The notes: generated by a model not told the origin, from the letters alone. Counted from the stretch's first letter, positions 17,169 to 26,388 are shown. The stretch is DNA of 64,000 bases from Pararoseomonas sp. SCSIO 73927 (GCF_037040815.1 NZ_CP146232.1:1730501-1794500), one strand, 5' to 3'. Made by a program: numbers and translations.

Positions 17169-17881
17169 CCCCGGATCAGACAACCTGGGCACTGAAGGCG
17201 GAAGGGGTCGCCAAGGGCTTCACCCTGCACCTGCGCGGCGGGGTGCAGATCCCCGTGCTGCGCGACGCGGCGCTGGAGGTGGCGCCGGGCGAGTGCGTGG
17301 CCCTCGCCGGTCCCTCCGGCGCCGGCAAGTCCACGCTGATGCGCCTGCTGCAAGGGAATTACGGCGCGGATGCCGGCAGCATCCTCATCCGCGGGCGCGA
17401 CGGCACGACCACGGACCTCGCCACCGCCCCTCCGCGCGCGGTGATCGCGCTGCGCCGGGACACGCTGGGCTACGTCTCGCAGTTCCTGCGCGTCATCCCC
17501 CGCGTGCCGACGATCGACGTGGTGGCGGAGCCCCTGACCGCGCGCGGCGTGGCCCCCGATGAGGCGCGCACCCGCGCCGCCGCCCTGTTGCGCCGCCTGA
17601 ACCTGCCGGAGCGCCTGCACGGCCTGCCCCCCGCCACCTTCTCCGGCGGCGAGCAGCAGCGCGTGAACCTCGCGCGCGGCTTCGCGGCGGACTTCCCGGT
17701 GATGCTGCTGGACGAGCCGACGGCGAGCCTGGACGCCGCCAACCGCGAGGTGGTGATCGCCCTGATCGGCGAGGCCAAGGCGCGCGGCGCCGCCCTGGTG
17801 GGCATCTTCCACGACATCGAGGTGCGCGACCGCGTGGCCGACCGCATCCTGGAGGTCGCGCCGCTGCGGGAAGCGGCTTGA
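17165..17881 (+). CDS. phnL: C-P lyase associated ATP-binding protein PhnL
   Basis: ABC-type ATPase subunit required with PhnG, PhnH and PhnI for ribose-1-phosphonate triphosphate formation. 238 residues: Walker [11 protein letters not shown], the family-specific GYVSQFLRVIPRVPTIDVVAEPL, signature FSGGEQQR, Walker B VMLLDEPTASLD and switch GIFHD. Its stop overlaps the TTG start of phnN. Confidence 0.96.
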   Translation: MTPDQTTWALKAEGVAKGFTLHLRGGVQIPVLRDAALEVAPGECVALAGPSGAGKSTLMRLLQGNYGADAGSILIRGRDGTTTDLATAPPRAVIALRRDTLGYVSQFLRVIPRVPTIDVVAEPLTARGVAPDEARTRAAALLRRLNLPERLHGLPPATFSGGEQQRVNLARGFAADFPVMLLDEPTASLDAANREVVIALIGEAKARGAALVGIFHDIEVRDRVADRILEVAPLREAA

Positions 17882-18444
17882 GGGGCACCCTGGTCGCCGT
17901 CGTCGGCCCCTCCGGCGCCGGCAAGGACACGCTGATGGAGGCAGCCCGCGCCGCGCTGGTGCGGGACCCGCGCGTGGCCTTTCTGCGCCGCGCCATCACC
18001 CGCCCGGCCGAGGCCGGCGGGGAGGACCACCTCCCCCTCTCGCGCGAGGCCTTTCTCGTCGGGCGGGACACCGGCCACTTCGCCCTGTGGTGGGAGGCGC
18101 ACGGCCTGCTCTACGGCATCCCGGCCGGCCCGCTGGAGACGGCGCTGGCGAAAGGCCGCGCGGCGGTGGCCAACCTCTCCCGCCGCGCCCTGGCGGACGC
18201 CGCCGCCCGCTTCCCGCTGCGGGTGGTGGAGATCACCGCCTCTCCGGAGGTCCTCTCCGCCCGCCTCGCTGCCCGCGGGCGCGAGGGTGCGGAGGACATC
18301 GCCCGCCGCCTCGCGCGCGAGGCCCCGCTGCCCGCCGGCCTGACCGTCGAGACCGTGCGCAACGACGGCACGGTGGAGGCCGGCGCCGAGGCCCTGCTGC
18401 GCGCGCTGCGGAATGCTCTCCCCGCCGCGGCCGTCGCGGGATAG
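17878..18444 (+). CDS. phnN: Ribose 1,5-bisphosphokinase PhnN
   Basis: Phosphorylates ribose 1,5-bisphosphate to PRPP, returning the ribose carrier to central metabolism. 188 residues with a guanylate-kinase-like P-loop VVGPSGAGKDTLM and RRAITRPAEAGGEDH, and the characteristic FALWWEAHGLLYGIP. The only plausible start is the TTG at 17878 inside the phnL stop (TTGA). No phnP or phnO is in the window, so the cyclic-phosphate opening step must be encoded elsewhere. Confidence 0.94.
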   Translation: MRGTLVAVVGPSGAGKDTLMEAARAALVRDPRVAFLRRAITRPAEAGGEDHLPLSREAFLVGRDTGHFALWWEAHGLLYGIPAGPLETALAKGRAAVANLSRRALADAAARFPLRVVEITASPEVLSARLAARGREGAEDIARRLAREAPLPAGLTVETVRNDGTVEAGAEALLRALRNALPAAAVAG

Positions 18445-18455
18445 AACACCTCCCG

Positions 18456-19547
18456 ATGAACCTTCTCCTCCTGGCGGCCGCGGCGGTCACGGCCGTCAAC
18501 CTCGTGGGCCTCGCGCTGGCCGCCACGCGGCTGCGGCGGCGACGACACCGCCCCGCGGCGCGGGCGGAGGGGGTGACGATCGTGCGCCCGGTCTGCGGCC
18601 TGGAGCCGCATATCGAGGCGACGCTGGCCAGCGGCTTCGCGCTGGAGCACGGAAATTTCGAGCTGATCTTCTGCCTGGACCGCGCCGACGACCCCGTGCG
18701 CCCCCTGGTGGAGCGCCTGATCGAGGCCCACCCGCAGGTCCAGGCCCGGCTGCTGATCGGGGAGAACCGCCACAGCGGCAATCCCAAGCTGAACAACTGC
18801 ATCAAGGGCTGGGACGCCGCGCGGCACGACTGGATCATCCTGGCGGATTCCAACGTGCTGATGCCGCCCGACTACGTGGAGCAGCTCTTCGCGGCCTGGC
18901 GCCCGGACACGGGCCTCGTCTGCTCCACCCCCCTCGGCAGCCGGCCCGACAACTTCTGGGCCGAGGTGGAGTGCGCCTTCCTCAACACCCTCCAGGCCCG
19001 CTGGCAGTACACGGGGGAGGCGCTCGGCCTCGGCTTCGCCCAGGGCAAGAGCATGCTCTGGCAGCGCGACTTCCTGGACGCCCATGGCGGCATCCGCGCG
19101 CTGGCCGCCGAGATCGCGGAGGACGCGGCCGCGACGAAGCTGGTGCGCCGCGCCGGCCGCCACGTCCACCTCGTGGACTCCCCCTTCGAGCAGCCGCTGG
19201 GAAGCCGCACCGCGCGCCAGGTCTGGCTTCGCCAGCTCCGCTGGGCCCGCCTGCGCCGCGTCACCTTCCCCCTCTTCTTCGCGCCGGAACTCCTGATCGG
19301 CGCGGCGGTGCCGACGGGGCTGGCCGCCCTCGCCGCCGGGCCCGCCGCCCTCCTCGTCCCCGCCCTCTGGTACGGGGCGGAGGTGGCGCTGGCCTGGCGC
19401 AAGGGATGGCCCCTCTCCTGGAAGCTCCTCGCGGCCATGCCGGTGCGGGACGCGATGGTCCTCGGCGTCTGGGCGATGGGATGGACGACCGGGACGACGG
19501 TGTGGCGCGGGAACGCGCTGCCGCTCCGGGAGAAGCGGGCGGTGTGA
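18456..19547 (+). CDS. Ceramide-glucosyltransferase-like family 21 glycosyltransferase
   Basis: Membrane-bound inverting glycosyltransferase, 363 residues, that transfers sugar from a nucleotide donor to a lipid acceptor. An N-terminal membrane helix precedes the catalytic domain: CLDRADDP, PKLNNCIKGWDAA, the DSN metal-site motif at 131-133, the EDAAATKL acid region and RQLRW (259-263), the RxxRW motif of GT21 enzymes. Two or three hydrophobic segments follow near the C-terminus. It starts 11 bases after phnN on the same strand and ends at repeat copy D, so it looks like the last gene of the phn operon. Acceptor could be ceramide or diacylglycerol; sequence cannot decide. Confidence 0.88.
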   Translation: MNLLLLAAAAVTAVNLVGLALAATRLRRRRHRPAARAEGVTIVRPVCGLEPHIEATLASGFALEHGNFELIFCLDRADDPVRPLVERLIEAHPQVQARLLIGENRHSGNPKLNNCIKGWDAARHDWIILADSNVLMPPDYVEQLFAAWRPDTGLVCSTPLGSRPDNFWAEVECAFLNTLQARWQYTGEALGLGFAQGKSMLWQRDFLDAHGGIRALAAEIAEDAAATKLVRRAGRHVHLVDSPFEQPLGSRTARQVWLRQLRWARLRRVTFPLFFAPELLIGAAVPTGLAALAAGPAALLVPALWYGAEVALAWRKGWPLSWKLLAAMPVRDAMVLGVWAMGWTTGTTVWRGNALPLREKRAV

Positions 19548-19555
19548 GGGCGGCC

Positions 19556-19815
19556 CCAGGTGAGGGGAGAAGGCGTTCTCCCCTCACCTGGAACCCCACC
19601 CCTCAGCTTTTCCAGCTGGCTGCCGCGGAATGCGGGGCAGCGATCTCGCCGAGGGTCCATGACCCTCGGCCTGGGGTATGGCGGCGCGGGCTGGCCGGAG
19701 GTCGCAGAGCCCTCGGCGGCGCCCTTCGATCACCTCATCCGCGGCAGCCCAATCGCGGGGTCCGGGGGGCACGTTTGCCCCCCGGCGGGGGTTTCAGGGG
19801 GCAGCGCCCCCTGGA
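19556..19815 (+). repeat. Mosaic intergenic repeat, copy D (full-length)
   Basis: Fills the gap between two convergent genes. P1 is a perfect 16-base hairpin (19556-19571 with 19576-19591, loop GGCG) starting eight bases after the glycosyltransferase stop. The tail CTCAGCTTTTCC and GGCTGCCGCGGAATGCGG follow. P2 is GCCGAGGGTC (19648-19657) with its complement at 19661-19670. A spacer shared with copy A contains CTTCGATCA and ATCCGCG. The P3 hairpins at 19757-19814 end 17 bases from the stop of the dehydrogenase on the other strand. Confidence 0.87.
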
Positions 19816-19831
19816 GGCCGCCCGTGCGCCC

Positions 19832-20803
19832 TCAGCCCTTGGCCGCCCCGGGATTCGCCACATCCACGGGCGCCCCAGCCGCGAAGGCGAGAAGGCGGTC
19901 CACCGCCACCTCATAGAGCGCGTCGAACACCCCACGCGTGGCGTAGCCGAGATGCGGGGTGCAGAGGATGTTGGGCAGGCCGATGAGCGGGTCTGAGGCG
20001 CCGAGCACGGGCTCGTCGTCGAACACGTCCACGGCGGCCCTGCCGGGGCGCCCGGCCTCCAGGGCGGCGAGAAGGGCGCCGGGGGCGATGATCGGCGCGC
20101 GGGAGGTGTTCACCAGCAGGGCGCCGGGCTTCATGCGCGCCAGGTCCGCGGCGGTGACGATGCCGCGCGTGGCGTCGTTCAGCACGATGTGCAGGCTCAG
20201 CACGTCGGATTCCGCGAAAAGGGCCTCGCGGTTCGCGGCCACCTCGTACCCGTCGTCGCGGGCGCGCTGGAGGCTTCCCTCGCGGCCCCAGCAGAGGACG
20301 CGCATGCCGAAGGCCGCGCCGACGCGGGCGACCATCGCGCCGATGCGGCCATAGGCGTAGATGCCGAGGGTCCGGCCCTTCAGGCCGGTGCCGGCGATGG
20401 CCTGCCACTGCCCTTCGCGCAGGCGCCGCGCCTCCTCGGGGATGTGGCGGAGGGCGGCGAGGATGAGGCCCCATGTCAGCTCCGCCGTCGCGTCCGGGCC
20501 GCCGGCGCCGCCGGTGGAGACGACCACGCCCTGGCGGGTGCAGGCGTCGATCGCGATGTGGCCGGTGTGCCGGCCGGTCTCCATGATGAAGCGCAGGCGG
20601 GGCAGGCGCTCGATCACGGCGGCGGGCAGGGGGCTGCGCTGCTGAGTGAGGACGAGCGCCTCCATCCCGGCCAGGCGGGCGATGAGGGCCTCCGGTTCCT
20701 TCTCCGTGTCGCGGAACACCGTGACCTCGTGCTCCGACAGGCGCGCGAAGGCGGGGGCGGTGCGGAAGGCGTCCGCGTAGTCGTCCAGGACGGCGATCTT
20801 CAT
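19832..20803 (-). CDS. D-2-hydroxyacid dehydrogenase family protein
   Basis: NAD(P)-dependent oxidoreductase of the D-isomer 2-hydroxyacid family, 323 residues. The nucleotide-binding loop is seen in LGIYAYGRIGAMVARVGAAFG, and the catalytic residues in VNTSRAPII (Arg), FDDEPV (Glu) and CTPHLGYAT (His). The N-terminal MKIAVLDDYADAF matches a subgroup of stand-alone dehydrogenases. It starts five bases after the RraA-like gene stop, so the two are co-transcribed. Substrate unknown; the neighbours suggest a dicarboxylate or hydroxyacid pathway. Confidence 0.9.
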   Translation of the reverse strand: MKIAVLDDYADAFRTAPAFARLSEHEVTVFRDTEKEPEALIARLAGMEALVLTQQRSPLPAAVIERLPRLRFIMETGRHTGHIAIDACTRQGVVVSTGGAGGPDATAELTWGLILAALRHIPEEARRLREGQWQAIAGTGLKGRTLGIYAYGRIGAMVARVGAAFGMRVLCWGREGSLQRARDDGYEVAANREALFAESDVLSLHIVLNDATRGIVTAADLARMKPGALLVNTSRAPIIAPGALLAALEAGRPGRAAVDVFDDEPVLGASDPLIGLPNILCTPHLGYATRGVFDALYEVAVDRLLAFAAGAPVDVANPGAAKG

Positions 20804-20808
20804 GGGCG

Positions 20809-21486
20809 TCAGCTCCTGCGGGTCTGCAGGCCGTGGTAGCCGTGGCGGCGGCGCGCCTCGGCAAGGTCCACGCCCGCGCGGATATCGGCCAGGATCGCGT
20901 CCTCCTTCGTCTCGATCGCGCGCGCCTCCTCCAGCACCGCCTCCGCCCTCTCGAAGGGCACGGCGACGACGCAGCTGTCGTCGGCGCAGAGGAGGTCGCC
21001 GGGATCCACGCGGACGGTGCCGAGCACGATCGGCACCATCACCGCCTCCAGCGCCACGCGGTCCTTGCCGGTGCGGGCATGCGCGGCGCGGGACCAGATC
21101 GGGTAGCCGAACGCCCGGCTCTCGCCGACGTCGCGGTTCACGCCATCGATCACCGTGGCGGCCAGGCCCTTCGCCTTCGCCGCCTCCGTCAGGATGTTGC
21201 CCCAGACCGTGCAGTCCAGCCGGCCGCGGTTATCGATGGCGATGACGTCCCCGGCCTCGGCGAGATGCAGGAAGTCGCCCACCGTGCCGCCGCCGGTGCC
21301 CACGGGCAGGTAGCGCAGCGTCACCGCCTGCCCGGCCACGCGCGGGCCAGGGGACATGGGACGTAGCCCATCCACGGCGCCGGGCAGGCCCAGCCGGTCC
21401 AGCGCGTCGGAGATGGAGGAGGTGGGCAGGGCGGCGAAGGCGGCCAGGGTGGCGGCCGGCAGGCGCTGGAAGCTGGGGGTGGTCAT
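20809..21486 (-). CDS. RraA-like family protein (4-hydroxy-4-methyl-2-oxoglutarate aldolase type)
   Basis: 225-residue protein with the RraA/HMG-aldolase fold. Family markers are SSISDALDRLG, AGQAVTLRYLPVG, DVIAIDNRGRLDCTVWGNILTEAA and VIDGVNRDVGE, the last two forming the divalent-metal and carboxylate binding site. Such proteins are usually pyruvate-releasing aldolases or oxaloacetate decarboxylases rather than RNase E inhibitors, and the neighbouring hydroxyacid dehydrogenase and Bug binding protein fit a catabolic role. The start at 21486 lies four bases after the Bug gene stop. Confidence 0.88.
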   Translation of the reverse strand: MTTPSFQRLPAATLAAFAALPTSSISDALDRLGLPGAVDGLRPMSPGPRVAGQAVTLRYLPVGTGGGTVGDFLHLAEAGDVIAIDNRGRLDCTVWGNILTEAAKAKGLAATVIDGVNRDVGESRAFGYPIWSRAAHARTGKDRVALEAVMVPIVLGTVRVDPGDLLCADDSCVVAVPFERAEAVLEEARAIETKEDAILADIRAGVDLAEARRRHGYHGLQTRRS

Positions 21487-21490
21487 CCGT

Positions 21491-22489
21491 TCAGTCTGCC
21501 TTGATCTCGTTCTCGCGCACCACCCGGCCCCAGGTCTCGATCTGGGCATCGAGGAAGCGACCCAGCTCCTGCGGGCCGCCGAGCACCAGCCGGGCCTGCT
21601 GGCCCTCGGTGATCTGCCTCGACACCACCTCCTCGCGGAAGGCGGCCGACAGGGCCTCGTGGAAGCGCGCCACGACTGGCGCGGGCACCCTGGCGGGGGC
21701 GAAGACGCCCCACCACGCCTCGGCCTGCAGGCCGGGGAAGCCGGACTCCCCGGCCGTGGGCACCTGCGCCAGCGCGGGCAGGCGCTGCGGGCCGAACTGC
21801 ACGACAGGCCGCAGCGTGCCGCCCGCGACCTGCGGCGCGACAAGGGCCGCGCTGCCCACCACCATGTCCACATGCCCGGCCACCGCGTCGTTCACGGCCG
21901 GGCCGCCGCCGCGATAGGGCAGGTGCTGGAGCTGCACCCCGGCGCGGCTGCCGAGCAGGGCCATGACGAGGTGGCCGATGGTGCCGTTCCCCGGCGTGGC
22001 GAAGGTCACGCCGCCCGGGCTGGCCTTCGCGGCGGCGACGATCCCCGCCAGGTCCCGGAAGGGCTTGTCCGGCCTGCAGGCGACGACGTAGGGCGCACCG
22101 CCGATCAGCGTCACCGGCTCCAGGTCGCCCTTCAGGTCGAACGGCAGGCGGGGGACGAGGGCGGGCAGGACCGCGTGGCTGTCGAAGGTGAGGAGGAAGG
22201 TCTGCCCATCCGGCCGGGCCTTGGCGACGATATCCGTGCCGGTGCTGCCGGCCGCGCCGCCGCGGTTCTCCACGACGACGCCCACGCCGAGGGCGCGCTG
22301 CAGGCCGGGCACCGCCAGCCGCGCCACGGCGTCGGTGGAGCCGCCGGGGGCGAAGGGGACGACGATGCGGATGGGGCCCGAGGGCCAGGCGCCCTCTGCG
22401 CCCCCGGCCGCAGCCTGGGCGCGCGCCCGGAGTGGGGCGGCCCCTGCAAGGGGCGCCGCGAGCGCCGTGCGCCGTGACAGGGGTGCCAT
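21491..22489 (-). CDS. Bug/TctC-type tripartite tricarboxylate transporter solute-binding protein
   Basis: Periplasmic carboxylate-binding protein, 332 residues. A twin-arginine-like signal (SRRTALAAPLAGAAPLRARA) precedes IRIVVPFAPGGSTDAVAR and VVENRGGAAGSTGTDIVAKA, the two loops that bind the ligand carboxylate, then LQHLPYRGGGPA. The start at 22489 has GGAGGAG upstream. No TctA or TctB membrane genes are in the window, as is common for orphan Bug proteins. It leads a three-gene unit with the RraA-like and dehydrogenase genes, 79 bases after phnE. Confidence 0.92.
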   Translation of the reverse strand: MAPLSRRTALAAPLAGAAPLRARAQAAAGGAEGAWPSGPIRIVVPFAPGGSTDAVARLAVPGLQRALGVGVVVENRGGAAGSTGTDIVAKARPDGQTFLLTFDSHAVLPALVPRLPFDLKGDLEPVTLIGGAPYVVACRPDKPFRDLAGIVAAAKASPGGVTFATPGNGTIGHLVMALLGSRAGVQLQHLPYRGGGPAVNDAVAGHVDMVVGSAALVAPQVAGGTLRPVVQFGPQRLPALAQVPTAGESGFPGLQAEAWWGVFAPARVPAPVVARFHEALSAAFREEVVSRQITEGQQARLVLGGPQELGRFLDAQIETWGRVVRENEIKAD

Positions 22490-22539
22490 GCGCGTCTCCT
22501 CCGGATCGTTTTGCCGGGGACTAGACCGCAGGCGGGGCA

Positions 22540-22560
22540 CCCCGGCAAGCGGTGCCGGGG
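22540..22560 (-). terminator. Hairpin between phnE and the Bug gene
   Basis: CCCCGGCA at 22540-22547 pairs perfectly with TGCCGGGG at 22553-22560 around a five-base loop, nine bases after the second phnE stop. There is no T run, so it may be a weak or Rho-assisted terminator, or an mRNA-stability hairpin separating the phn transporter from the genes that follow on the same strand. Confidence 0.45.
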
Positions 22561-22568
22561 CAGGGGGT

Positions 22569-23459
22569 TCAGCGCGGCTGCACTCCCGCGAGGGCGGCGC
22601 GCAGCCGGCCGGAGATCGTGTCGATGATCGCGACGGTGATGAGGATCAGCAGCACGATAAAGGCCACCACGCCCCATTCCAGCGTGCGGATCATCTCCGA
22701 CAGCATCAGCCCGATGCCGCCCGCGCCGACGATGCCGATGATGGAGGAGGAGCGCGTGTTGCTCTCGAACATGTAGAGCACGTGGCCGGCCATCACGGGC
22801 AGCACGGCCGGCAGCACGCCGAAGCGGATGCCCGCCAGCTTGCCGCCGCCGGCGGAGGTCACGCCCTCCACCGCCTTTCGGTCCGCGGCCTCGATCGCCT
22901 CGGAGAAGAGCTTGCCGAAGGTGCCGATGTCGCCGGTCATGATCGCCAGCACGCCGGCGAACGGCCCGAGGCCGACGACGCTGACCCAGATCAGCGCCCA
23001 GATCAGCGCGTCCACCCCGCGGATGCTGTCCAGCACGCGGCGGGAGAGGAACTGCACGGCGCGGTTGACCGAGGTGTTGCGCGCCGCGAGGAAGCCGAGC
23101 GGGAAGGCGATGGCGGCCGAGAGCAGGGTGCCGAGGAAGGCGATGGCCAGCGTTTCCGCCAGGCCCCGCAGGATCAGCACGGTGCGGGACCAGGTGCCGG
23201 GATCCGGCGGGATCATCAGGCCGAGGAAGTGAAGAAGCTGCCCGAACCCGCCGGCGATGCGGCCGGGCGAGAACTCCAGGCGCCAGAGCCCGAAGCCGAG
23301 CAGCGCGACGGCAGCGAGGACGACGGCGGCGGTGCGCACCCGCGCGGCGGTGAGGCGGCGGAAGGTGCCGGGGTGGCGCGCCGCGAGGCCGGCCATGTCG
23401 GCCCGCGCGGCCTCGCGCAGCGTCATGGGCCTCGTCGTCGTAGGGTTGGTCGCGCTCAT
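22569..23459 (-). CDS. phnE: Phosphonate ABC transporter permease PhnE (second copy)
   Basis: Inner-membrane permease, 296 residues, partner of PhnC and PhnD. One N-terminal helix (VVLAAVALLGFGLW) is followed by the permease domain with TLAIAFLGTLLSAAIAFPLGFLAARN, the GPFAGVLAIMTGDIGTFGKLFSEAIEA segment, and SSIIGIVGAGGIGLMLSEMI, the loop that contacts the ATPase. It overlaps the first phnE by four bases (ATGA). Paired phnE genes are common in phosphonate importers and would form a heterodimeric channel. Confidence 0.95.
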   Translation of the reverse strand: MSATNPTTTRPMTLREAARADMAGLAARHPGTFRRLTAARVRTAAVVLAAVALLGFGLWRLEFSPGRIAGGFGQLLHFLGLMIPPDPGTWSRTVLILRGLAETLAIAFLGTLLSAAIAFPLGFLAARNTSVNRAVQFLSRRVLDSIRGVDALIWALIWVSVVGLGPFAGVLAIMTGDIGTFGKLFSEAIEAADRKAVEGVTSAGGGKLAGIRFGVLPAVLPVMAGHVLYMFESNTRSSSIIGIVGAGGIGLMLSEMIRTLEWGVVAFIVLLILITVAIIDTISGRLRAALAGVQPR

Positions 23460-24346
23460 GCCCCACGCTCCATCGCGCCGATGAGGCTGTGGCGCAGCTT
23501 CTCCGTGCCGAAGTCGATGATCATGACGGTGACGATGATGAGCAGCAGGATGGCCGAGACGTCGTTGTAGTAGAACTTGCGGATCGCCTCGATCAGGTCC
23601 TGCCCGATGCCGCCCGCGCCGACGAAGCCGAGGACGGAGGCCTGGCGCACGTTGATCTCGAAGCGCAGCAGTGCGTAGCTGACGAAGTTCGCCAGCACCT
23701 GGGGAAGCGCGGCGAAGCGGATGGTCGCCACCCAGGAGGCGCCGGCGGCCATCGCGCCCTCCACCGGCTTGCGGTCGATGTTCTCCACCACCTCGGAGAA
23801 GAGCTTGCCGAGCGCGCCCATGGTGTGGATGGCGATGGCCAGCACGCCCGGCACCGGCCCGAGCCCGAAGGCGATCACGAAGATCAGGGCGAAGACGATG
23901 TCCGGCACGGTGCGGCAGAACTCGAGGAAGCGGCGGGCGGTGCCGCGGATCCAGGGGTTCGGCACGAGGTTCGCGGCCGCGACGAAGGAGAGGAGGAAGC
24001 CGCCGACCGCGCCGAGCGCGGTGCCGACATAGGCGATGAGGAGCGTGTCCGCGAGGAGCAGGGTCCACTTCTTCAGGCCCCAGAACCACTCCGCCGGATC
24101 GGTCCAGACGCGCCCGCCGCCGGATTCCAGCGCGGTGATGCGGTCGAAGTAGCCGACGAAGCCGCCGATGTGCTCCCACAGCCGGGGCAGGTCCACCTCC
24201 GCCACGCGGCCGGCCAGAAGCGTGAGGGCGGCGACGACGAGGGCAAGGATGAGGGCGCGGCGGCGCGGGCCGCGCGCGGCCTGGCGGTAACCGTCCAGCA
24301 GCTCGTGCAGGCGCGCATCGGGCAGGGGGGCGATGGTGGTGGCCAG
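23456..24346 (-). CDS. phnE: Phosphonate ABC transporter permease PhnE (first copy)
   Basis: Inner-membrane permease paired with the next gene. The permease domain has GALGKLFSEVVENIDRKPVEG and ASVLGFVGAGGIGQDLIEAI. The first conventional start in frame is the GTG at 24205, but it would cut away the N-terminal membrane helix ALILALVVAALTLLAG that PhnE proteins have. The frame upstream is open with normal GC-rich third positions. A CTG at 24346, with GGGAG seven bases ahead, gives MATTIAPLPDARLHELLDGY and a 296-residue protein, equal to its partner. I infer that CTG start; without it the gene is 23456-24205. Confidence 0.85.
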   Translation of the reverse strand: MATTIAPLPDARLHELLDGYRQAARGPRRRALILALVVAALTLLAGRVAEVDLPRLWEHIGGFVGYFDRITALESGGGRVWTDPAEWFWGLKKWTLLLADTLLIAYVGTALGAVGGFLLSFVAAANLVPNPWIRGTARRFLEFCRTVPDIVFALIFVIAFGLGPVPGVLAIAIHTMGALGKLFSEVVENIDRKPVEGAMAAGASWVATIRFAALPQVLANFVSYALLRFEINVRQASVLGFVGAGGIGQDLIEAIRKFYYNDVSAILLLIIVTVMIIDFGTEKLRHSLIGAMERGA

Positions 24347-24370
24347 GGGAAGGCTCCCGGGAAAGGAACA

Positions 24371-24396
24371 CGCCGCCCCGCGCGGGCGGGGCGGCG
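24371..24396 (-). promoter_or_regulatory. GC-rich intercistronic hairpin between phnD and phnE
   Basis: CGCCGCCCCGC at 24371-24381 pairs perfectly with GCGGGGCGGCG at 24386-24396 around GCGG. It lies between the phnD stop (24459) and the phnE start and has no T tract. Hairpins placed after a binding-protein gene commonly protect its mRNA and lower permease expression; that role is inferred here. Confidence 0.55.
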
Positions 24397-24458
24397 GGAA
24401 GTCTGGGGTGCGGGCCGGGCCGCCGGGCGTCTCCGCCCGGGGCCGGTCCGCGCCGGCA

Positions 24459-25376
24459 TCAGCCTCGGCGGCGCAGGTTGTCCACGAAGCGGTTCAGCTC
24501 GATGATCGGGTCGTAGGCGGCGTTGTCCACGGCCTGCAGCGGGCCCTGCTTGCCCTCGTAGATGGCGTCGAAGGCGCGCTTGTCGGCGGTGGCCAGCTCC
24601 AGCACCGCGGTGCGGATCGCGGCCTTCAGGTCGTCCGGCAGCGCGTTCAGGTAGGCCAGCGGCGAGTTCACGATCTGGTCGGACTTGAAGATGATGCGGA
24701 AGTCCTCCGCCTTCACCATGCCCTTGCGCGCCATGCGCAGCAGGTTGCTCTCCTGCTCGTCGTTCCACCAGTTGGCGCACATGTCGACCGTGCCCTGGTT
24801 GAGCGCGATCACGGCGTTCTCGTGGCTGCCGGTGTACACCACGCGCCCGAAGAACTGCTCGGGGTTGATGTTCATCTTGTTCAGGGCGAAGCGCGGCACG
24901 TTGTTGCCGGAGGTGGAGTTCGGGTCCACCAGGCCGAGGTTCTTGCCGCGCAGGTCCTCAACGCGCTGATAGGGGCTGTCCTTCTTCACGTAGAAGACGG
25001 AGTAGTAGCCCTTCGTGCCGTCCAGGTTCGTCTCGATCGCGAAGGCGGTGATCTGGGATCCCGTCATCAGCGCGCGCGCGAAGGAGGAGGGGCCGTAGGA
25101 AGCGATGTGGATGTTGCCGGCGCGCTGGCCCTCGATCACCGCCGCGTAGTCATTGGCGATGCGCAGCGTGACCTTCGTGCCGAGGCGGCGGGACAGGTAG
25201 GAGATGAAGGGGCCGTAGCGCTCCGTCACGCCGGAGGCGTTCTCGGCCGGGATGATGGCGAAGACGAGCTCGGGGAAGCGGCTGGCCCAAGGGGTCGCAC
25301 CCTGGGCGCGCAGGACGGAGGGGGCGGCCAGCATGGCGGCCGTGGCGCCCAGCAGGGCGCGGCGTTGCAGGATCAT
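24459..25376 (-). CDS. phnD: Phosphonate ABC transporter substrate-binding protein PhnD
   Basis: Periplasmic phosphonate-binding protein, 305 residues. A twin-arginine-like signal (QRRALLGATAAMLAAPSVLRA) is followed by LVFAIIPAENASGVTERYGPF and by HIASYGPSSFARAL and VDPNSTSGNNVPRFAL, whose Ser/Thr-rich loops hold the phosphonate group. It sits between phnC and the two phnE genes. It would feed the C-P lyase encoded about 7 kb away on the other strand. Confidence 0.95.
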   Translation of the reverse strand: MILQRRALLGATAAMLAAPSVLRAQGATPWASRFPELVFAIIPAENASGVTERYGPFISYLSRRLGTKVTLRIANDYAAVIEGQRAGNIHIASYGPSSFARALMTGSQITAFAIETNLDGTKGYYSVFYVKKDSPYQRVEDLRGKNLGLVDPNSTSGNNVPRFALNKMNINPEQFFGRVVYTGSHENAVIALNQGTVDMCANWWNDEQESNLLRMARKGMVKAEDFRIIFKSDQIVNSPLAYLNALPDDLKAAIRTAVLELATADKRAFDAIYEGKQGPLQAVDNAAYDPIIELNRFVDNLRRRG

Positions 25377-25430
25377 CGGTGGTTCTCCGGATGGCGGAAG
25401 GGGTGTCGTCCGGCGCCGCGGCGCCGGGCG

Positions 25431-26243
<813 letters not shown>

Positions 26244-26346
26244 GGCGGCTAACTAGCGGCGCCGCTTGAACCGTCTGTGGCGGATCGGTGAAGGATTTGT
26301 GTCCTCGTTCCGCCCGGGCGGGTGCTGCCCGGCTCGTGCCTCGAAC

Positions 26347-26369
26347 GGGCCGGCCGGATCGGCCGGCCC
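26347..26369 (-). terminator. Perfect GC hairpin downstream of the DUF3606 gene
   Basis: GGGCCGGCCG at 26347-26356 pairs with CGGCCGGCCC at 26360-26369 around GAT, 19 bases beyond the DUF3606 stop. It has ten uninterrupted GC pairs and no T run, so it could be a terminator for that gene or a boundary upstream of phnC. Confidence 0.5.
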
Positions 26370-26388
26370 AGTCCTGACCCGGCGTGTC

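Noticed and set aside
22188..23570. 460-residue plus-strand frame over the Bug and phnE genes
   Set aside because: Low-complexity shadow; the minus strand encodes recognisable transporter proteins with overlapping stops and starts.
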